Assembly (NCBI GenBank): GCA_021413445.1
Contig: JAIOQI010000087.1
Coordinates: 1-46,032 of the forward strand
Direction: 5' to 3'
Length of the DNA stretch: 46,032 bases
DNA from: Alphaproteobacteria bacterium
GTDB taxonomy: Bacteria; Pseudomonadota; Alphaproteobacteria; Micavibrionales; UBA2020
How positions within the stretch are numbered: the first letter of the stretch is position 1; every line of letters begins with the position of its first letter. A model generated the notes under the pieces. That model was not told where the DNA came from and searched no databases. It was given only the letters and a program-made list of their open reading frames with translations. Of the stretch, positions 18,604-26,246 are shown piece after piece. The translations under genes were made by a program, and so were the position numbers.

Positions 18604-19595
18604 CGGCCATTCTCGAGGCCACCCCTGAAAACATCCAGAAGGCCGCCGACCGCCTGAAGTCTGGGGGGCTGGTGGCCCTGCCGACGGAAACCGTCTATGG
18701 GCTCGGCGCTGACGCCACCAATGACCGCGCCGTTGCCAGTATATTCGCCGCCAAAGGCCGGCCGTCCTTCAATCCCGTCATTGTGCATTTCAAAAATAAA
18801 AATGATGCGGCGCAGGCGGTGGAGTTTAACGGGCAGGCCGAGCTGCTGGCCTCGCTGTTCTGGCCGGGGCCGCTGACCCTGATTTTGCCGCGCAGGAAAG
18901 ACGCCAACATTTCCCTGCTGTGCAGCGCCGGGTTGCCGACGCTCGCCGTCCGCTGTCCGGCGCATCCGGTGGCGCAGCAGCTGATTGCGGCTTTGGGCCG
19001 TCCGATTGCGGCGCCAAGCGCCAACAAATCAGGCAGCCTGAGCCCGACCACGCCGCAGCATGTCCTGCAAAGCCTGGGGGAGAACGCCGGGTTGATTTTG
19101 GCCGGAGGCAAGGCCGCGGTCGGGCTGGAATCGACCGTGCTGGACATGACGGGGGAAATTCCGGTGCTGTTGCGTCCCGGTGCGGTGACGGTCGAGGACT
19201 TGCAGCAGCATATCGGCAAGGTTGCTGTGGAGCTGGAGGCCGTGGCGGACAATCCGAAATCGCCCGGGCAGTTGCTGAAGCACTATGCGCCGAAAACGCC
19301 CCTGCGCCTGCGGGCGGTGGATATAAAGCCCGGCGAAGCTTTGCTGGCCTTTGGCCCGGCCCGTTTCATGGGGGTTCAGGGCGGCGGTGCGGCGAAGGAC
19401 CTGCCGCGTTCTGCGCACCTGAATTTAAGCGAGCAGGGCGACCTCAACGAAGCCGCCGCGAATCTGTTCGCCATGCTGCACCAGTTGGATAGCGGCGGTT
19501 TCAAGGCCATCGCCGTGATGGATATTCCCGAGATGGGCCTGGGCATGGCGATCAACGACCGTCTGCGGCGGGCTGCTGTGGCGCAGAATCAGTGA
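18600..19595 (+). CDS. tsaC: L-threonylcarbamoyladenylate synthase (Sua5 type)
   Basis: The enzyme makes threonylcarbamoyl-AMP from threonine, bicarbonate and ATP, the first step of t6A37 formation in tRNAs reading ANN codons. The YrdC/Sua5 domain fills about residues 10-200 (GGLVALPTETVYGLGADATN and AAKGRPSFNPVIVHF). The 331-aa length and the C-terminal domain, joined by SPGQLLKHYAPKTPL, mark it as the longer Sua5 form rather than short TsaC. The start codon is a GTG inside the anmK stop. MtaB, which modifies t6A further, is encoded at 41594. No terminator is evident after the stop. Confidence 0.95.
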   Translation: MTAILEATPENIQKAADRLKSGGLVALPTETVYGLGADATNDRAVASIFAAKGRPSFNPVIVHFKNKNDAAQAVEFNGQAELLASLFWPGPLTLILPRRKDANISLLCSAGLPTLAVRCPAHPVAQQLIAALGRPIAAPSANKSGSLSPTTPQHVLQSLGENAGLILAGGKAAVGLESTVLDMTGEIPVLLRPGAVTVEDLQQHIGKVAVELEAVADNPKSPGQLLKHYAPKTPLRLRAVDIKPGEALLAFGPARFMGVQGGGAAKDLPRSAHLNLSEQGDLNEAAANLFAMLHQLDSGGFKAIAVMDIPEMGLGMAINDRLRRAAVAQNQ

Positions 19596-19644
19596 GCTTT
19601 TGCAGGAATAAACCACGCGAAAATATCCGGTATTACGGCCATGG

Positions 19645-19653
19645 TTATCCACA
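19645..19653 (+). promoter_or_regulatory. Consensus DnaA box upstream of the HU gene
   Basis: TTATCCACA matches the DnaA box consensus TTATNCACA exactly. It stands alone in the 255-nt space between tsaC and the HU-like gene. A single site does not suggest an origin. It could link HU expression to DnaA or be a chance match. The rest of this space contains a short GGCGTTACGCC palindrome and no clear promoter. Confidence 0.4.
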
Positions 19654-19850
19654 ATTCGCTGAAAAACGATAAAAACAGGCCAAAAATGAGGGTTTTTGCA
19701 AAATTTCTGTTGGCGTTACGCCGTGAATCTGTCATGAATCAATTATAAGGTAGTTGGGGATGTGATTCTCGGAAGGGCTGATTTTAAAGGCCTAAGTCAC
19801 ACTTCTGGCTGCCCTATGTTTCAACCCCAACTTAACAAGTGAGTTTAAAA

Positions 19851-20195
19851 ATGGCTAAAACAGCAACAGTACTCAAAGCACCAATCTCTAAAACAGCTAA
19901 AGCCCCCGCCGCTCCGACCGTTACCCTGAAGAACATCGGCACGGATCTGGCTGAACTGCATGAAATGACCAAGAAGCAAATGAACACCATCCTCGATGAT
20001 CTGGTGGCTTCTCTCGTCAAGAACCTGAAAAAAGGCAACCGTATCCGTATGGCTGGCCTGGGTATCCTGCAAGTGCGCAAACGCGCTGCTCGCATGGGCC
20101 GTAACCCTGCAACTGGCGAAACCATCAAAATCCCAGCCAAGAAGAAAATCGCTTTCCGCGCTGCTAAAGAACTGAAAGAAGCAGTCGGTAAATAA
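19851..20195 (+). CDS. HU/IHF-family DNA-binding protein with N-terminal extension
   Basis: This 114-aa nucleoid protein carries the HU fold from about residue 26. The hallmark beta-arm is GRNPATGETIKIPAKKKIAF, preceded by RIRMAGLGILQVRKRAARM. Compared with the roughly 90-residue classical HU, it has about 22 extra N-terminal residues rich in Lys, Ala, Pro and Thr, resembling the lysine-rich tails of some bacterial nucleoid proteins. The ATG at 19851 is preferred over an in-frame GTG four codons upstream. It stands alone with a strong terminator after it. It probably compacts DNA and bends it non-specifically. Its codons are those of a well-expressed gene. Confidence 0.9.
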   Translation: MAKTATVLKAPISKTAKAPAAPTVTLKNIGTDLAELHEMTKKQMNTILDDLVASLVKNLKKGNRIRMAGLGILQVRKRAARMGRNPATGETIKIPAKKKIAFRAAKELKEAVGK

Positions 20196-20222
20196 TTCCG
20201 GCCTCATCTGAGGCTTGAAATG

Positions 20223-20259
20223 AAAAAAACCCGTCACAGCAATGTGGCGGGTTTTTTTG
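20223..20259. terminator. Bidirectional terminator between the HU gene and greA
   Basis: A 16-bp stem (20223-20238 with 20243-20258) has seven A-T pairs at the base, CCCG/CGGG, one G-T wobble and CACA/TGTG around a GCAA loop. T-runs occur in both directions, so it can end HU transcription on the plus strand and greA on the minus strand. Confidence 0.9.
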
Positions 20260-20274
20260 TGCGTGGAATAAGCC

Positions 20275-20751
20275 TTATTTATAAAGCACTTTCAGCACTT
20301 CGTAGTTTTTGACGCCTTTCGGGGTGTTGACCTCGACCGTGTCGCCGACCGTTTTTCCGATCAGGGCGCGGGAAAGCGGCGCGGTCAGGGAGAGCCTTCC
20401 TTCCTCAAAGTTCGCCTCGTATTCGCCGACGATCTGGTAGGTGTGCTCTTCATTGGTGGCGTCATCGACGACCTCCACCGTGGCGCCGAACTTGATGCTA
20501 TTGCCGGTCATCTTCGCAGGATCGATGACATCGATGCGGGAAAGCCTGTCCTCCAGCTCAAGGATGCGGCCTTCAATAAAGCTCTGGCGCTCACGGGCGG
20601 CGTGGTACTCCGCGTTTTCCTTCAAATCCCCGTGTTCGCGCGCATCGGAGAGCGCCTGGATGACAGCGGGGCGGTCGATGTTTTTCAGTGTTTTCACCTC
20701 TTCCTGGAGTTGGTTGAATCCGGTCAGGGTTATTGGTATTTTTGTAATCAT
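20275..20751 (-). CDS. greA: Transcription elongation factor GreA
   Basis: GreA rescues backtracked RNA polymerase by stimulating cleavage of the nascent RNA. The 158-aa protein has the N-terminal coiled coil with basic and acidic tip residues (SDAREHGDLKENAEYHAARE at about residues 35-54) and a C-terminal FKBP-like domain ending with RALIGKTVGDTVEVNTPKG. Length is standard. GAAGG lies nine nt before the ATG. It shares a bidirectional terminator with the HU-like gene. A likely promoter sits about 110 nt upstream. Confidence 0.96.
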   Translation of the reverse strand: MITKIPITLTGFNQLQEEVKTLKNIDRPAVIQALSDAREHGDLKENAEYHAARERQSFIEGRILELEDRLSRIDVIDPAKMTGNSIKFGATVEVVDDATNEEHTYQIVGEYEANFEEGRLSLTAPLSRALIGKTVGDTVEVNTPKGVKNYEVLKVLYK

Positions 20752-20856
20752 TGTATAGAACCTTCGTCTTTTGCATCGATGGAAAACGGGGAGCTTTTGT
20801 CATAGCTGACGCGGGCCATCCACCTGTGCTCAGTGTGATTGCCGCATAATCAAGGT

Positions 20857-20885
20857 ATTTTATTCTCTAGGGCATCCCGATGCAA
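20857..20885 (-). promoter_or_regulatory. Possible greA promoter
   Basis: On the minus strand TTGCAT (20885-20880) and TAAAAT (20862-20857) are 17 nt apart. The -10 has five matches to consensus and the -35 has three. Transcription would start near 20850, giving a leader of about 100 nt before the greA ATG. Confidence 0.35.
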
Positions 20886-20935
20886 GTTAAAGCTGGAACG
20901 CTGTTAATCATAATATCGGCCCTGTGTTTCCGGGG

Positions 20936-23095
20936 CTAAAAGTTGAGGGCACCCATGAGGTCGGTGTAGTCGTCTGTCCAGGGCGTGGCATCCTGCGGCG
21001 GGACGTTTTCCAGCCATTTTGTTTTAGACAGGGGCGACAGATCGACGCCCGGACGGCTGAGGGCCACCCATTTGCTGGCGGCGGCATAGAACGGGAGCAG
21101 CTGGAACTGCATGACAGAGGCGTTTTTCAGCCCCAGCAACGCGCCGGCGGCAGTGATCGGCGGGGTGAGGTCGAAATACCGGTTGGAGATGTGAAAGAGG
21201 ATAATGCCCTGGGGCGACAGGCGCTGCAGGTAGATCTCGATGGCTTCCTTGGTCAGCAGGTGCGTCGGGATCATGTCCGATGAAAAGGCGTCCAGGATGA
21301 TGAGGTCGAACTTCTCATTTTCCAGTTTTTTCAGCTCCAGCCGCGCATCGCCGATGATGATGCGGGGCATTTTCGAGCCGCATTTTGACAGGTAGGTGAA
21401 TTGCTCCTTGGCGATCTTGACGACATCGGCGTCAATTTCGAAGAAGGTGATGTCGCGGTCGGGGGTCGCGTAGCAGTTGATCGTGCCCGTCCCGAGGCCG
21501 ACAGCGGCGACGGATTGCGGGTTGGCCATGTTGAAGACGTCGCCCAGCGGCCCTTCGCGGGTATAGTAGGTCGTCGGGATCGTTTCATATTCCTTGCCCA
21601 TGATCTGGAACCCGTGCAGCGTCGTGCCGTGCTGCATGTAGCGTATGTTCAGCTCCCTTCCGTTGGTGAAGGATTGCACTCGGTTATACACCTTGATGAC
21701 GCCGTAAAAATTACGGTGGGTGAAGCCGGGGGACTGCAGGGAAAAGTAAAGCGTTATGGCCGCAAAAGCGAGCGTGCCGCCGGTCAGGGCCAGTTTGGGA
21801 TGGAGGGTGGCGAGGACAAAGGCGGAGATCACGAATATGTTCAGGGCAAGCTCTGTGTCTCTTCCTATGGCGTGGAGCAGGGAAAGAAGGGCGATGAGCA
21901 CGCAGGCCGTCACGAAACCGGCGGCATGCAGGCTTGAAAATTTCGAGCGGATATTCTGGTTCAAAAGGCAGGAGGCCAGTGTCAGCGCCGGATATTCCAT
22001 CAGGGTATTCAGGAGCGCCGGCGCGATGAAGGCGACCAGGACGCCGCCCAGCGCGCCGCCGAGGGCCAGCATCAGGTAAAATGCCGTCAGATGCCGCGGG
22101 TCTTCCACGGGGCGCGACCGCGCCAGGCGCATGTGGCACATGAGGGAAATGATGCCGAAGGCGGCAAGGTGCACGCCAACGGCGTACCAGGAGAGCGTCA
22201 GGGATTTTTTTGTCAGCAGCATCAGAGCCATGACCGCGGTGACGGCCACGGGTTGCAGTTCCACGATCCGCTCGTAGGGGACGAGGGGCTTTTTGCTGAA
22301 GGCGATGACGAAGGTCAGCAAATAAATGCCCAGCGGCAGCACCCACAGGAGGGGCGCTGAGAAAATATCCGTCGTAATGTGCAGCGTAACGGCCAGCAGG
22401 AGCGCCGAGGGAACAAAAGCCAGGCAGGTCCATTCGGCGCGTTTTTTCCAGCCCAGCGGCGCCAGGGGGGCTTCAGACGCTTTTTGAGACAGGCTCTTTT
22501 CTTTTCCCGACAGCAGCAGGCATGCCGCGGCCAATCCGGCCAGCAGGACATAGCCCAGCAGCCAGCCGTGTGATTGCATGGTCAGGGTCGATCGGGACTC
22601 GATATAAAAGGGATAAAGCATCAGGCCGGTCATGCTGCCGAGGTTGCTGGCGGCATACAGGAAATAGGGATCACGCGCCGAGGGGTGGCCGGTGGTGGTG
22701 AAGAGCCTCTGGATGGTGGAGGCCGTCGCGGAGATGGCCATGAACGGCACGGCCACCACGGCGGTCAGCAGCAGGAATATATCAAGGGCCTTCGGGTTTT
22801 CTCCGACCAGCCCGGTATGCCCGGCCAGGATCATCGGGAGGAAAAATCCCCCGATGCCGAGGCAGAGCAGGTACAGCAGGCCCTGGGCGCGCGGCGTAAA
22901 CCGCGACAACGCATGGGCCAGAAAATACCCGGCCAGCAGCATGACCTGAAAAAAGGCCATGGCGACGATCCAGCCCGAAGGCGTCCCCCCGACAATCGGC
23001 AGCAGCATTTTGCCGATCATCGGCTGTAGGCCGAACATCAGCGCGGCGGAGAGGAAAAGCGTCAGGCTGAAGATGATAAGCTGGATACGGCACAA
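20936..23095 (-). CDS. Membrane protein with spermidine-synthase-like domain
   Basis: The protein (up to 719 aa) has a long hydrophobic N-terminal part with many membrane segments (about residues 1-470), followed by a soluble methyltransferase-fold domain resembling spermidine synthase (about 500-719). Motifs in that part are VGLGTGTINCYATPDRDITF, FFEIDADVV, IIIGDARLEL and the catalytic-like LDAFSSDMIPTHLLT. Such fused transporter-like/aminopropyltransferase proteins are widespread and mostly uncharacterised, so polyamine synthesis is not proven. The start is a TTG at 23095 with no clear ribosome binding site and may be wrong. greA lies 184 nt downstream. Confidence 0.8.
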   Translation of the reverse strand: MCRIQLIIFSLTLFLSAALMFGLQPMIGKMLLPIVGGTPSGWIVAMAFFQVMLLAGYFLAHALSRFTPRAQGLLYLLCLGIGGFFLPMILAGHTGLVGENPKALDIFLLLTAVVAVPFMAISATASTIQRLFTTTGHPSARDPYFLYAASNLGSMTGLMLYPFYIESRSTLTMQSHGWLLGYVLLAGLAAACLLLSGKEKSLSQKASEAPLAPLGWKKRAEWTCLAFVPSALLLAVTLHITTDIFSAPLLWVLPLGIYLLTFVIAFSKKPLVPYERIVELQPVAVTAVMALMLLTKKSLTLSWYAVGVHLAAFGIISLMCHMRLARSRPVEDPRHLTAFYLMLALGGALGGVLVAFIAPALLNTLMEYPALTLASCLLNQNIRSKFSSLHAAGFVTACVLIALLSLLHAIGRDTELALNIFVISAFVLATLHPKLALTGGTLAFAAITLYFSLQSPGFTHRNFYGVIKVYNRVQSFTNGRELNIRYMQHGTTLHGFQIMGKEYETIPTTYYTREGPLGDVFNMANPQSVAAVGLGTGTINCYATPDRDITFFEIDADVVKIAKEQFTYLSKCGSKMPRIIIGDARLELKKLENEKFDLIILDAFSSDMIPTHLLTKEAIEIYLQRLSPQGIILFHISNRYFDLTPPITAAGALLGLKNASVMQFQLLPFYAAASKWVALSRPGVDLSPLSKTKWLENVPPQDATPWTDDYTDLMGALNF

Positions 23096-23126
23096 GAGCG
23101 GGGTGTCTTTCGATCAGGTGGGGGGA

Positions 23127-23154
23127 TTGTAATTGTCCTATTCCATTGTATGAT
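23127..23154 (+). promoter_or_regulatory. Possible promoter for the YqeY gene
   Basis: TTGTAA at 23127-23132 and TATGAT at 23149-23154 are 16 nt apart. The -10 has five matches to consensus. The transcript would start near 23161 and reach the ATG at 23193. Confidence 0.4.
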
Positions 23155-23192
23155 AGCGGATACCCTGTAAAAGAACAGATTGGATCTTGAAA

Positions 23193-23654
23193 ATGTCATT
23201 GAGAGAAAAGTTCACCGAAGACCTGAAACTGGCGATGCGCGCCAAGGATGAAACCCAAGTGGGAACATTACGTCTAATCATCGCTGCCATGAAGGACAAG
23301 GACATCGCCGCCCGCACCGCCGAGAGCCGCGAAGGCATCAAGGACGAGCAAATCCTTTCCCTGCTGCAAGCCATGATTAAGCAGCGCCAGGAATCGATCA
23401 AGATGTTCATCCAGGGCAACCGTCCTGAACTCGCCGACAAAGAGCAATCTGAAATCAGGGTGATAGAGCATTATCTTCCCAAACAGCTTTCAGACGACGA
23501 AATGAAAAACGTCGTCCAGCAAGCCATCGCCGCCACCGGCGCCGCCAGCATCAAGGACATGGGCAAGGTCATGGCCGAGCTGAAAGCGAAATACTCCGGC
23601 CAGATGGACTTTTCCAAGGTCGGCGGGCTGGTGAAGGATAAGCTGGCGGGGTAG
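23193..23654 (+). CDS. GatB/YqeY domain-containing protein
   Basis: The 153-aa all-helical protein is a stand-alone YqeY: MSLREKFTEDLKLAMRAKDE at the start, TLRLIIAAMKDKDIAAR, a middle helix with MIKQRQESI, EIRVIEHYLPKQLSDDE, and the end KVGGLVKDKLAG. YqeY resembles the tail domain of the amidotransferase subunit GatB and is thought to bind tRNA or amidotransferase, but its role is unclear. A GGA eight nt upstream supports ATG 23193. The in-frame TTG at 23187 is less likely. Its usual alphaproteobacterial neighbours (dnaG, rpoD, carA) are not in view. Confidence 0.93.
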   Translation: MSLREKFTEDLKLAMRAKDETQVGTLRLIIAAMKDKDIAARTAESREGIKDEQILSLLQAMIKQRQESIKMFIQGNRPELADKEQSEIRVIEHYLPKQLSDDEMKNVVQQAIAATGAASIKDMGKVMAELKAKYSGQMDFSKVGGLVKDKLAG

Positions 23655-23661
23655 CCATGGC

Positions 23662-23768
23662 TGTCATGCCCGACTTGTTCGGGCATCCAAAAGGCAGTCC
23701 TGCCGTCATATAGACTTACAAGACGCGCAGACGCGCTTTTGGACCCCCGAACAAGTCGGGGGTGACGA
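23662..23768. repeat. Paired palindromic repeat downstream of the YqeY gene
   Basis: Two hairpins face each other. ATGCCCGA/TCGGGCAT lies at 23666-23686 and ACCCCCGA/TCGGGGGT at 23743-23763, each with a CTTGT or ACAAG loop. Read in opposite directions the two units are alike out to a shared CCAAAAG, so the whole is a 107-nt imperfect palindrome. Such intergenic palindromes, beginning with GTCAT, are common in alphaproteobacterial genomes. Confidence 0.8.
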
Positions 23769-23788
23769 GAGGTTGTTGGTATGAGTGG

Positions 23789-23836
23789 TCAAGCCGCCGC
23801 TTTCCACGTCTTCCATCAGGCCATCCCTCAAAATTC
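23789..23836 (-). repeat. Degraded second copy of the trmFO 3' end
   Basis: The stretch 23791-23807 is identical for 17 nt to 24783-24799, inside the true trmFO tail. Looser similarity continues to 23836, with five extra bases (36 of 41 aligned positions match by my hand alignment). Read on the minus strand it gives W-K-T-W-K-A-A-A-stop against [13 protein letters not shown] in TrmFO. It is in the same orientation as trmFO and lies on the far side of the AT-rich gene at 23938. Confidence 0.8.
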
Positions 23837-23882
23837 TTCGCTTCGCTCAGATTGTGTAGAAAAAATTGACAAAAAATTTCCC

Positions 23883-23912
23883 TTGACATTACCTCCATAC
23901 CTCTAGTATTAT
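23883..23912 (+). promoter_or_regulatory. Promoter of the AT-rich cassette gene
   Basis: TTGACA (23883-23888) and TATTAT (23907-23912) are 18 nt apart, close to the housekeeping consensus. Transcription would start near 23919, 19 nt before the ATG at 23938. Another TTGACA lies at 23866-23871. Confidence 0.7.
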
Positions 23913-23935
23913 AGCACGTACAGTCAATGGAGGTA
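23890..23935. promoter_or_regulatory. Operator-like inverted repeat over promoter and ribosome binding site
   Basis: TACCTCCAT at 23890-23898 is the exact reverse complement of ATGGAGGTA at 23927-23935. The left arm lies in the promoter spacer and the right arm contains the GGAGG ribosome binding site. Further ACCTC (23899-23903) and GAGGT (23940-23944) copies flank them. It could bind the gene's own N-terminal domain, or fold in DNA to mask the promoter. Confidence 0.5.
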
Positions 23936-23937
23936 TT

Positions 23938-24705
23938 ATGAGGTCGATTCAGGTGTCAACTGACGTTTTTGCCCGCATATGGGCCATGCGTCAGGAGGGG
24001 GAAGATAGTGAAGATGTTATTTTGAGAAGAGCACTGCAAGATAGGACATCGCAAGTAGTTAGCCCAGTCGTCAACCCATCAGCAAATGGCTTTCATGATT
24101 CGAAGTATAATGTGAGTTTTCCAGAGAATTTTGAAATATTTCGCATCTATAAGGGGAAAAAATATACTGCCAAAGCTGTGAATGGGAAATGGTTCTTAAT
24201 AAATAATGGACAGCTCTATAGAAGCCTAAATGAATTGAGCTCCACAGTAGGAGCTAAGACAGAAAATGCTTGGATTAATTGGTTCTATTTGGACGCATAT
24301 CAAAATAAAAGGCCCGTTTCGTATCTTAGGTCACCCGACACAATCATAAAACGAGCAAGGGAGTCTGTGATGGATATTATGCCTGAGAAAAAAGGGGTTC
24401 CGTTAATTCAGCCAATAGATTATATCAACCCCAATGGAGATGGTACATGGAGAGATGATGTGCAATATGCCCTTCTACAACGCAGTGGAAAAGCATCGTT
24501 ACATCAAATCTATAAAGATGTGGAGATGATCAGACTGCGTGGCGGACGTTCTGTCCCGTCACGATTAGAAGCCACCATTAGACGTACTTTGGAGGATCAC
24601 TCTTCTGATTCAGACAATTATCGCGGATTGGATTTGTTTTGCATGCCAGAAGGTAAGGGGGCCGGCATCTGGGCATTGCGCGATCCTCACAAATTAAAAA
24701 AATAA
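23938..24705 (+). CDS. SeqA-N-like / RAMA-like / winged-helix-like protein of unknown function
   Basis: This 255-aa protein is encoded by DNA far more AT-rich than its neighbours (20 of 60 bases are G or C at 24181-24240), a sign of transfer. Residues 1-36 (MRSIQVSTDVFARIWAM, then SEDVILRRAL) resemble the ribbon-helix-helix dimerisation domain of SeqA. Residues 68-120 (YKGKKYTAKAVNGKWFLI, SLNELSSTVGA, NAWINWFYL) resemble the RAMA domain seen in proteins linked to restriction and methylation. Residues 170-250 look like a winged helix (RRTLEDHSSDSDNY, GKGAGIWALRD). No nuclease or methylase motif was seen. GGAGG and a good promoter precede the ATG. It may be a self-regulated DNA-binding protein; a link to defence is only a guess. 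Confidence 0.85.
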   Translation: MRSIQVSTDVFARIWAMRQEGEDSEDVILRRALQDRTSQVVSPVVNPSANGFHDSKYNVSFPENFEIFRIYKGKKYTAKAVNGKWFLINNGQLYRSLNELSSTVGAKTENAWINWFYLDAYQNKRPVSYLRSPDTIIKRARESVMDIMPEKKGVPLIQPIDYINPNGDGTWRDDVQYALLQRSGKASLHQIYKDVEMIRLRGGRSVPSRLEATIRRTLEDHSSDSDNYRGLDLFCMPEGKGAGIWALRDPHKLKK

Positions 24706-24746
24706 GAATTTTACTTCACCACATGCCCAATCTCCGGCGCCTATGG

Positions 24747-24767
24747 ATGCCGCAACAAGTGCGGCAT
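24747..24767. repeat. Hairpin of the same palindromic family, next to trmFO
   Basis: ATGCCGCA (24747-24754) pairs with TGCGGCAT (24760-24767) around ACAAG. In reverse complement it matches the unit at 23662-23687 at 20 of 26 positions. Four of the six differences are CG/GC swaps in both arms that keep the stem paired. It lies 13 nt after the trmFO stop and could also slow transcription there. Confidence 0.7.
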
Positions 24768-24780
24768 GGTATGGTTTTAC

Positions 24781-24822
24781 TTAAGCCGCCGCTTTCCACA
24801 CCTTCAGCCACCCGTCAAAATC
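24781..24822 (-). repeat. Intact trmFO 3' tail, partner of the degraded copy
   Basis: These bases are the last codons of trmFO. They contain the 17-nt identity (24783-24799) and the wider similarity shared with 23789-23836. Together the two copies form a direct repeat bracketing the AT-rich gene. Confidence 0.75.
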
Positions 24823-26133
24823 AGTAAGCGCCCGTGAGGTGTAGGCTTTTTTGCGGTCGCGACCGTGGATGTCGTCGGAGATGGGCGGGAAGAGGCCGAA
24901 GTTGACGTTCATCGGCTGGAAGGTTTCGGCGTCCGCGCCGGTGGTGATGTGGTTGAGCAGGGCGCCCATCGCTGTTGTCACCGGCGGCGCGGTTATCCCT
25001 TGTCCGAGGGCTTCGGCGGCGGCGAAGCGCCCGGCCATCAGGCCGACGGCGGCGCTTTCGACATAGCCTTCGCAGCCGGTGATCTGTCCGGCGAAGCGCA
25101 GGCGCGGCATCGCTTTCAGCTTCAGCGTCGGGTCCAGCAGCTTGGGGCTGTTGATGAAGGTGTTGCGGTGGATGCCGCCGAGCCTCGCAAATTCGGCATT
25201 CTCCAGCCCGGGGATCATTTTCAGCACGCGGGTCTGGTCGGCGTATTTCATTTTCGTCTGGAAGCCGACGAGGTTGAACAACGTGCCGAGCGCGTTATCC
25301 TGCCGCAACTGCACAATAGCGTGTGATTTGACGGTCGGGTTATACGGGTTGGTCAGGCCGACCGGCTTCATCGGGCCCCAGCGCAGCGTATCGATGCCGC
25401 GCGCGGCCATCACCTCGATCGGCAGGCAGCCTTCGAAATAGGGAGTGTTCTTTTCCCATTCCTTGAACTCGGTTTTTTCCGCCGTGATAAGGGCGTTGAT
25501 GAAGGCTTCATACTGCGCCTTGTCCATCGCGCAGTTGATGTAATCCTTGCCGGTGCCGCCGGGGCCGGGCTTGTCGTAGCGCGACTGGAACCACGCCCGC
25601 GACATGTCGATGCTCTCCCTGAACACAATCGGCGCAATCGCGTCGAAAAAAGCCAGATGCTCTTCGTTCGTCAGTTTCTTTATCGCCTCGGTGAGCGCGG
25701 GCGAGGTGAGGGGGCCGGTGGCGACAATTACGCTGTCCCATTCTTCAGGCGGCAGTCCCGCGACTTCGCCGCGCTCGACCGTGATGTTGGGGTGTTCATG
25801 CAGCGCTTTGGTGACGGCCTCGGAAAAAGCCTCGCGGTCAACGGCAAGCGCGGAACCCGCCGGCACCCGTGCCGCGTCGCCGCAGCGCATGATGAGGGAG
25901 TTGGCGCGGCGCATTTCCTCGTGCAGCAGGCCGACGGCGTTATATTCGGCATCGTCCGAGCGGAAAGAATTGGAGCACACCAGCTCCGCGCATTTGTCGG
26001 TGTGGTGCGCGTCGGTGGTGCGGACGGGGCGCATTTCATGCAGCACGACCTTCACGCCGGCGCTGGCGATCTGCCACGCCGCCTCCGACCCGGCCATGCC
26101 GCCGCCGATGATGTGGATGGGTTTGTTATTCAT
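24781..26133 (-). CDS. trmFO: Methylenetetrahydrofolate-tRNA-(uracil-5-)-methyltransferase
   Basis: TrmFO makes ribothymidine at tRNA position 54 using methylenetetrahydrofolate and FAD, unlike the SAM-dependent TrmA. The 450-aa protein starts with an FAD-binding loop ([14 protein letters not shown] at residues 9-22). Family motifs include [46 protein letters not shown] and [20 protein letters not shown]. The C-terminus is WLKVWKAAA. No ribosome binding site is evident before the ATG, so the start may vary slightly. Its 3' end is duplicated about 1 kb away, on the other side of an AT-rich gene. The protein itself looks intact. Confidence 0.96.
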   Translation of the reverse strand: MNNKPIHIIGGGMAGSEAAWQIASAGVKVVLHEMRPVRTTDAHHTDKCAELVCSNSFRSDDAEYNAVGLLHEEMRRANSLIMRCGDAARVPAGSALAVDREAFSEAVTKALHEHPNITVERGEVAGLPPEEWDSVIVATGPLTSPALTEAIKKLTNEEHLAFFDAIAPIVFRESIDMSRAWFQSRYDKPGPGGTGKDYINCAMDKAQYEAFINALITAEKTEFKEWEKNTPYFEGCLPIEVMAARGIDTLRWGPMKPVGLTNPYNPTVKSHAIVQLRQDNALGTLFNLVGFQTKMKYADQTRVLKMIPGLENAEFARLGGIHRNTFINSPKLLDPTLKLKAMPRLRFAGQITGCEGYVESAAVGLMAGRFAAAEALGQGITAPPVTTAMGALLNHITTGADAETFQPMNVNFGLFPPISDDIHGRDRKKAYTSRALTDFDGWLKVWKAAA

Positions 26134-26196
26134 GGCTTATGAATTAACATGGATAGGCGCGGGTTTCAATAATATTATCTTTTATTTTCAGGCATG

Positions 26197-26235
26197 AAAA
26201 AGCGCGCATAGCTTGTCGCTATGCGCGCTTTTTTT
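26197..26235. terminator. Bidirectional intrinsic terminator
   Basis: A 16-bp perfect stem (26197-26212 with 26218-26233) containing AGCGCGCATAGC has A/T runs at both sides and a TTGTC loop. It ends the small periplasmic-protein gene 12 nt after its stop on the minus strand, separating it from trmFO. Confidence 0.9.
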
Positions 26236-26246
26236 GTGTTCAGTCC

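Larger units (their letters stand above)
23823..24744. mobile_element. Putative minimal integrated cassette at the trmFO 3' end
   Basis: About 0.9 kb of AT-rich DNA with one gene lies between a degraded trmFO tail (23789-23836) and the intact one (24781-24822). A hairpin of the same family precedes each tail, at 23743-23763 and 24747-24767. This is what integration into a gene's 3' end leaves behind, with the displaced tail on the distal side. No integrase is present, so it would need a recombinase from elsewhere. Segmental duplication is the alternative. Borders are approximate. Confidence 0.55.
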
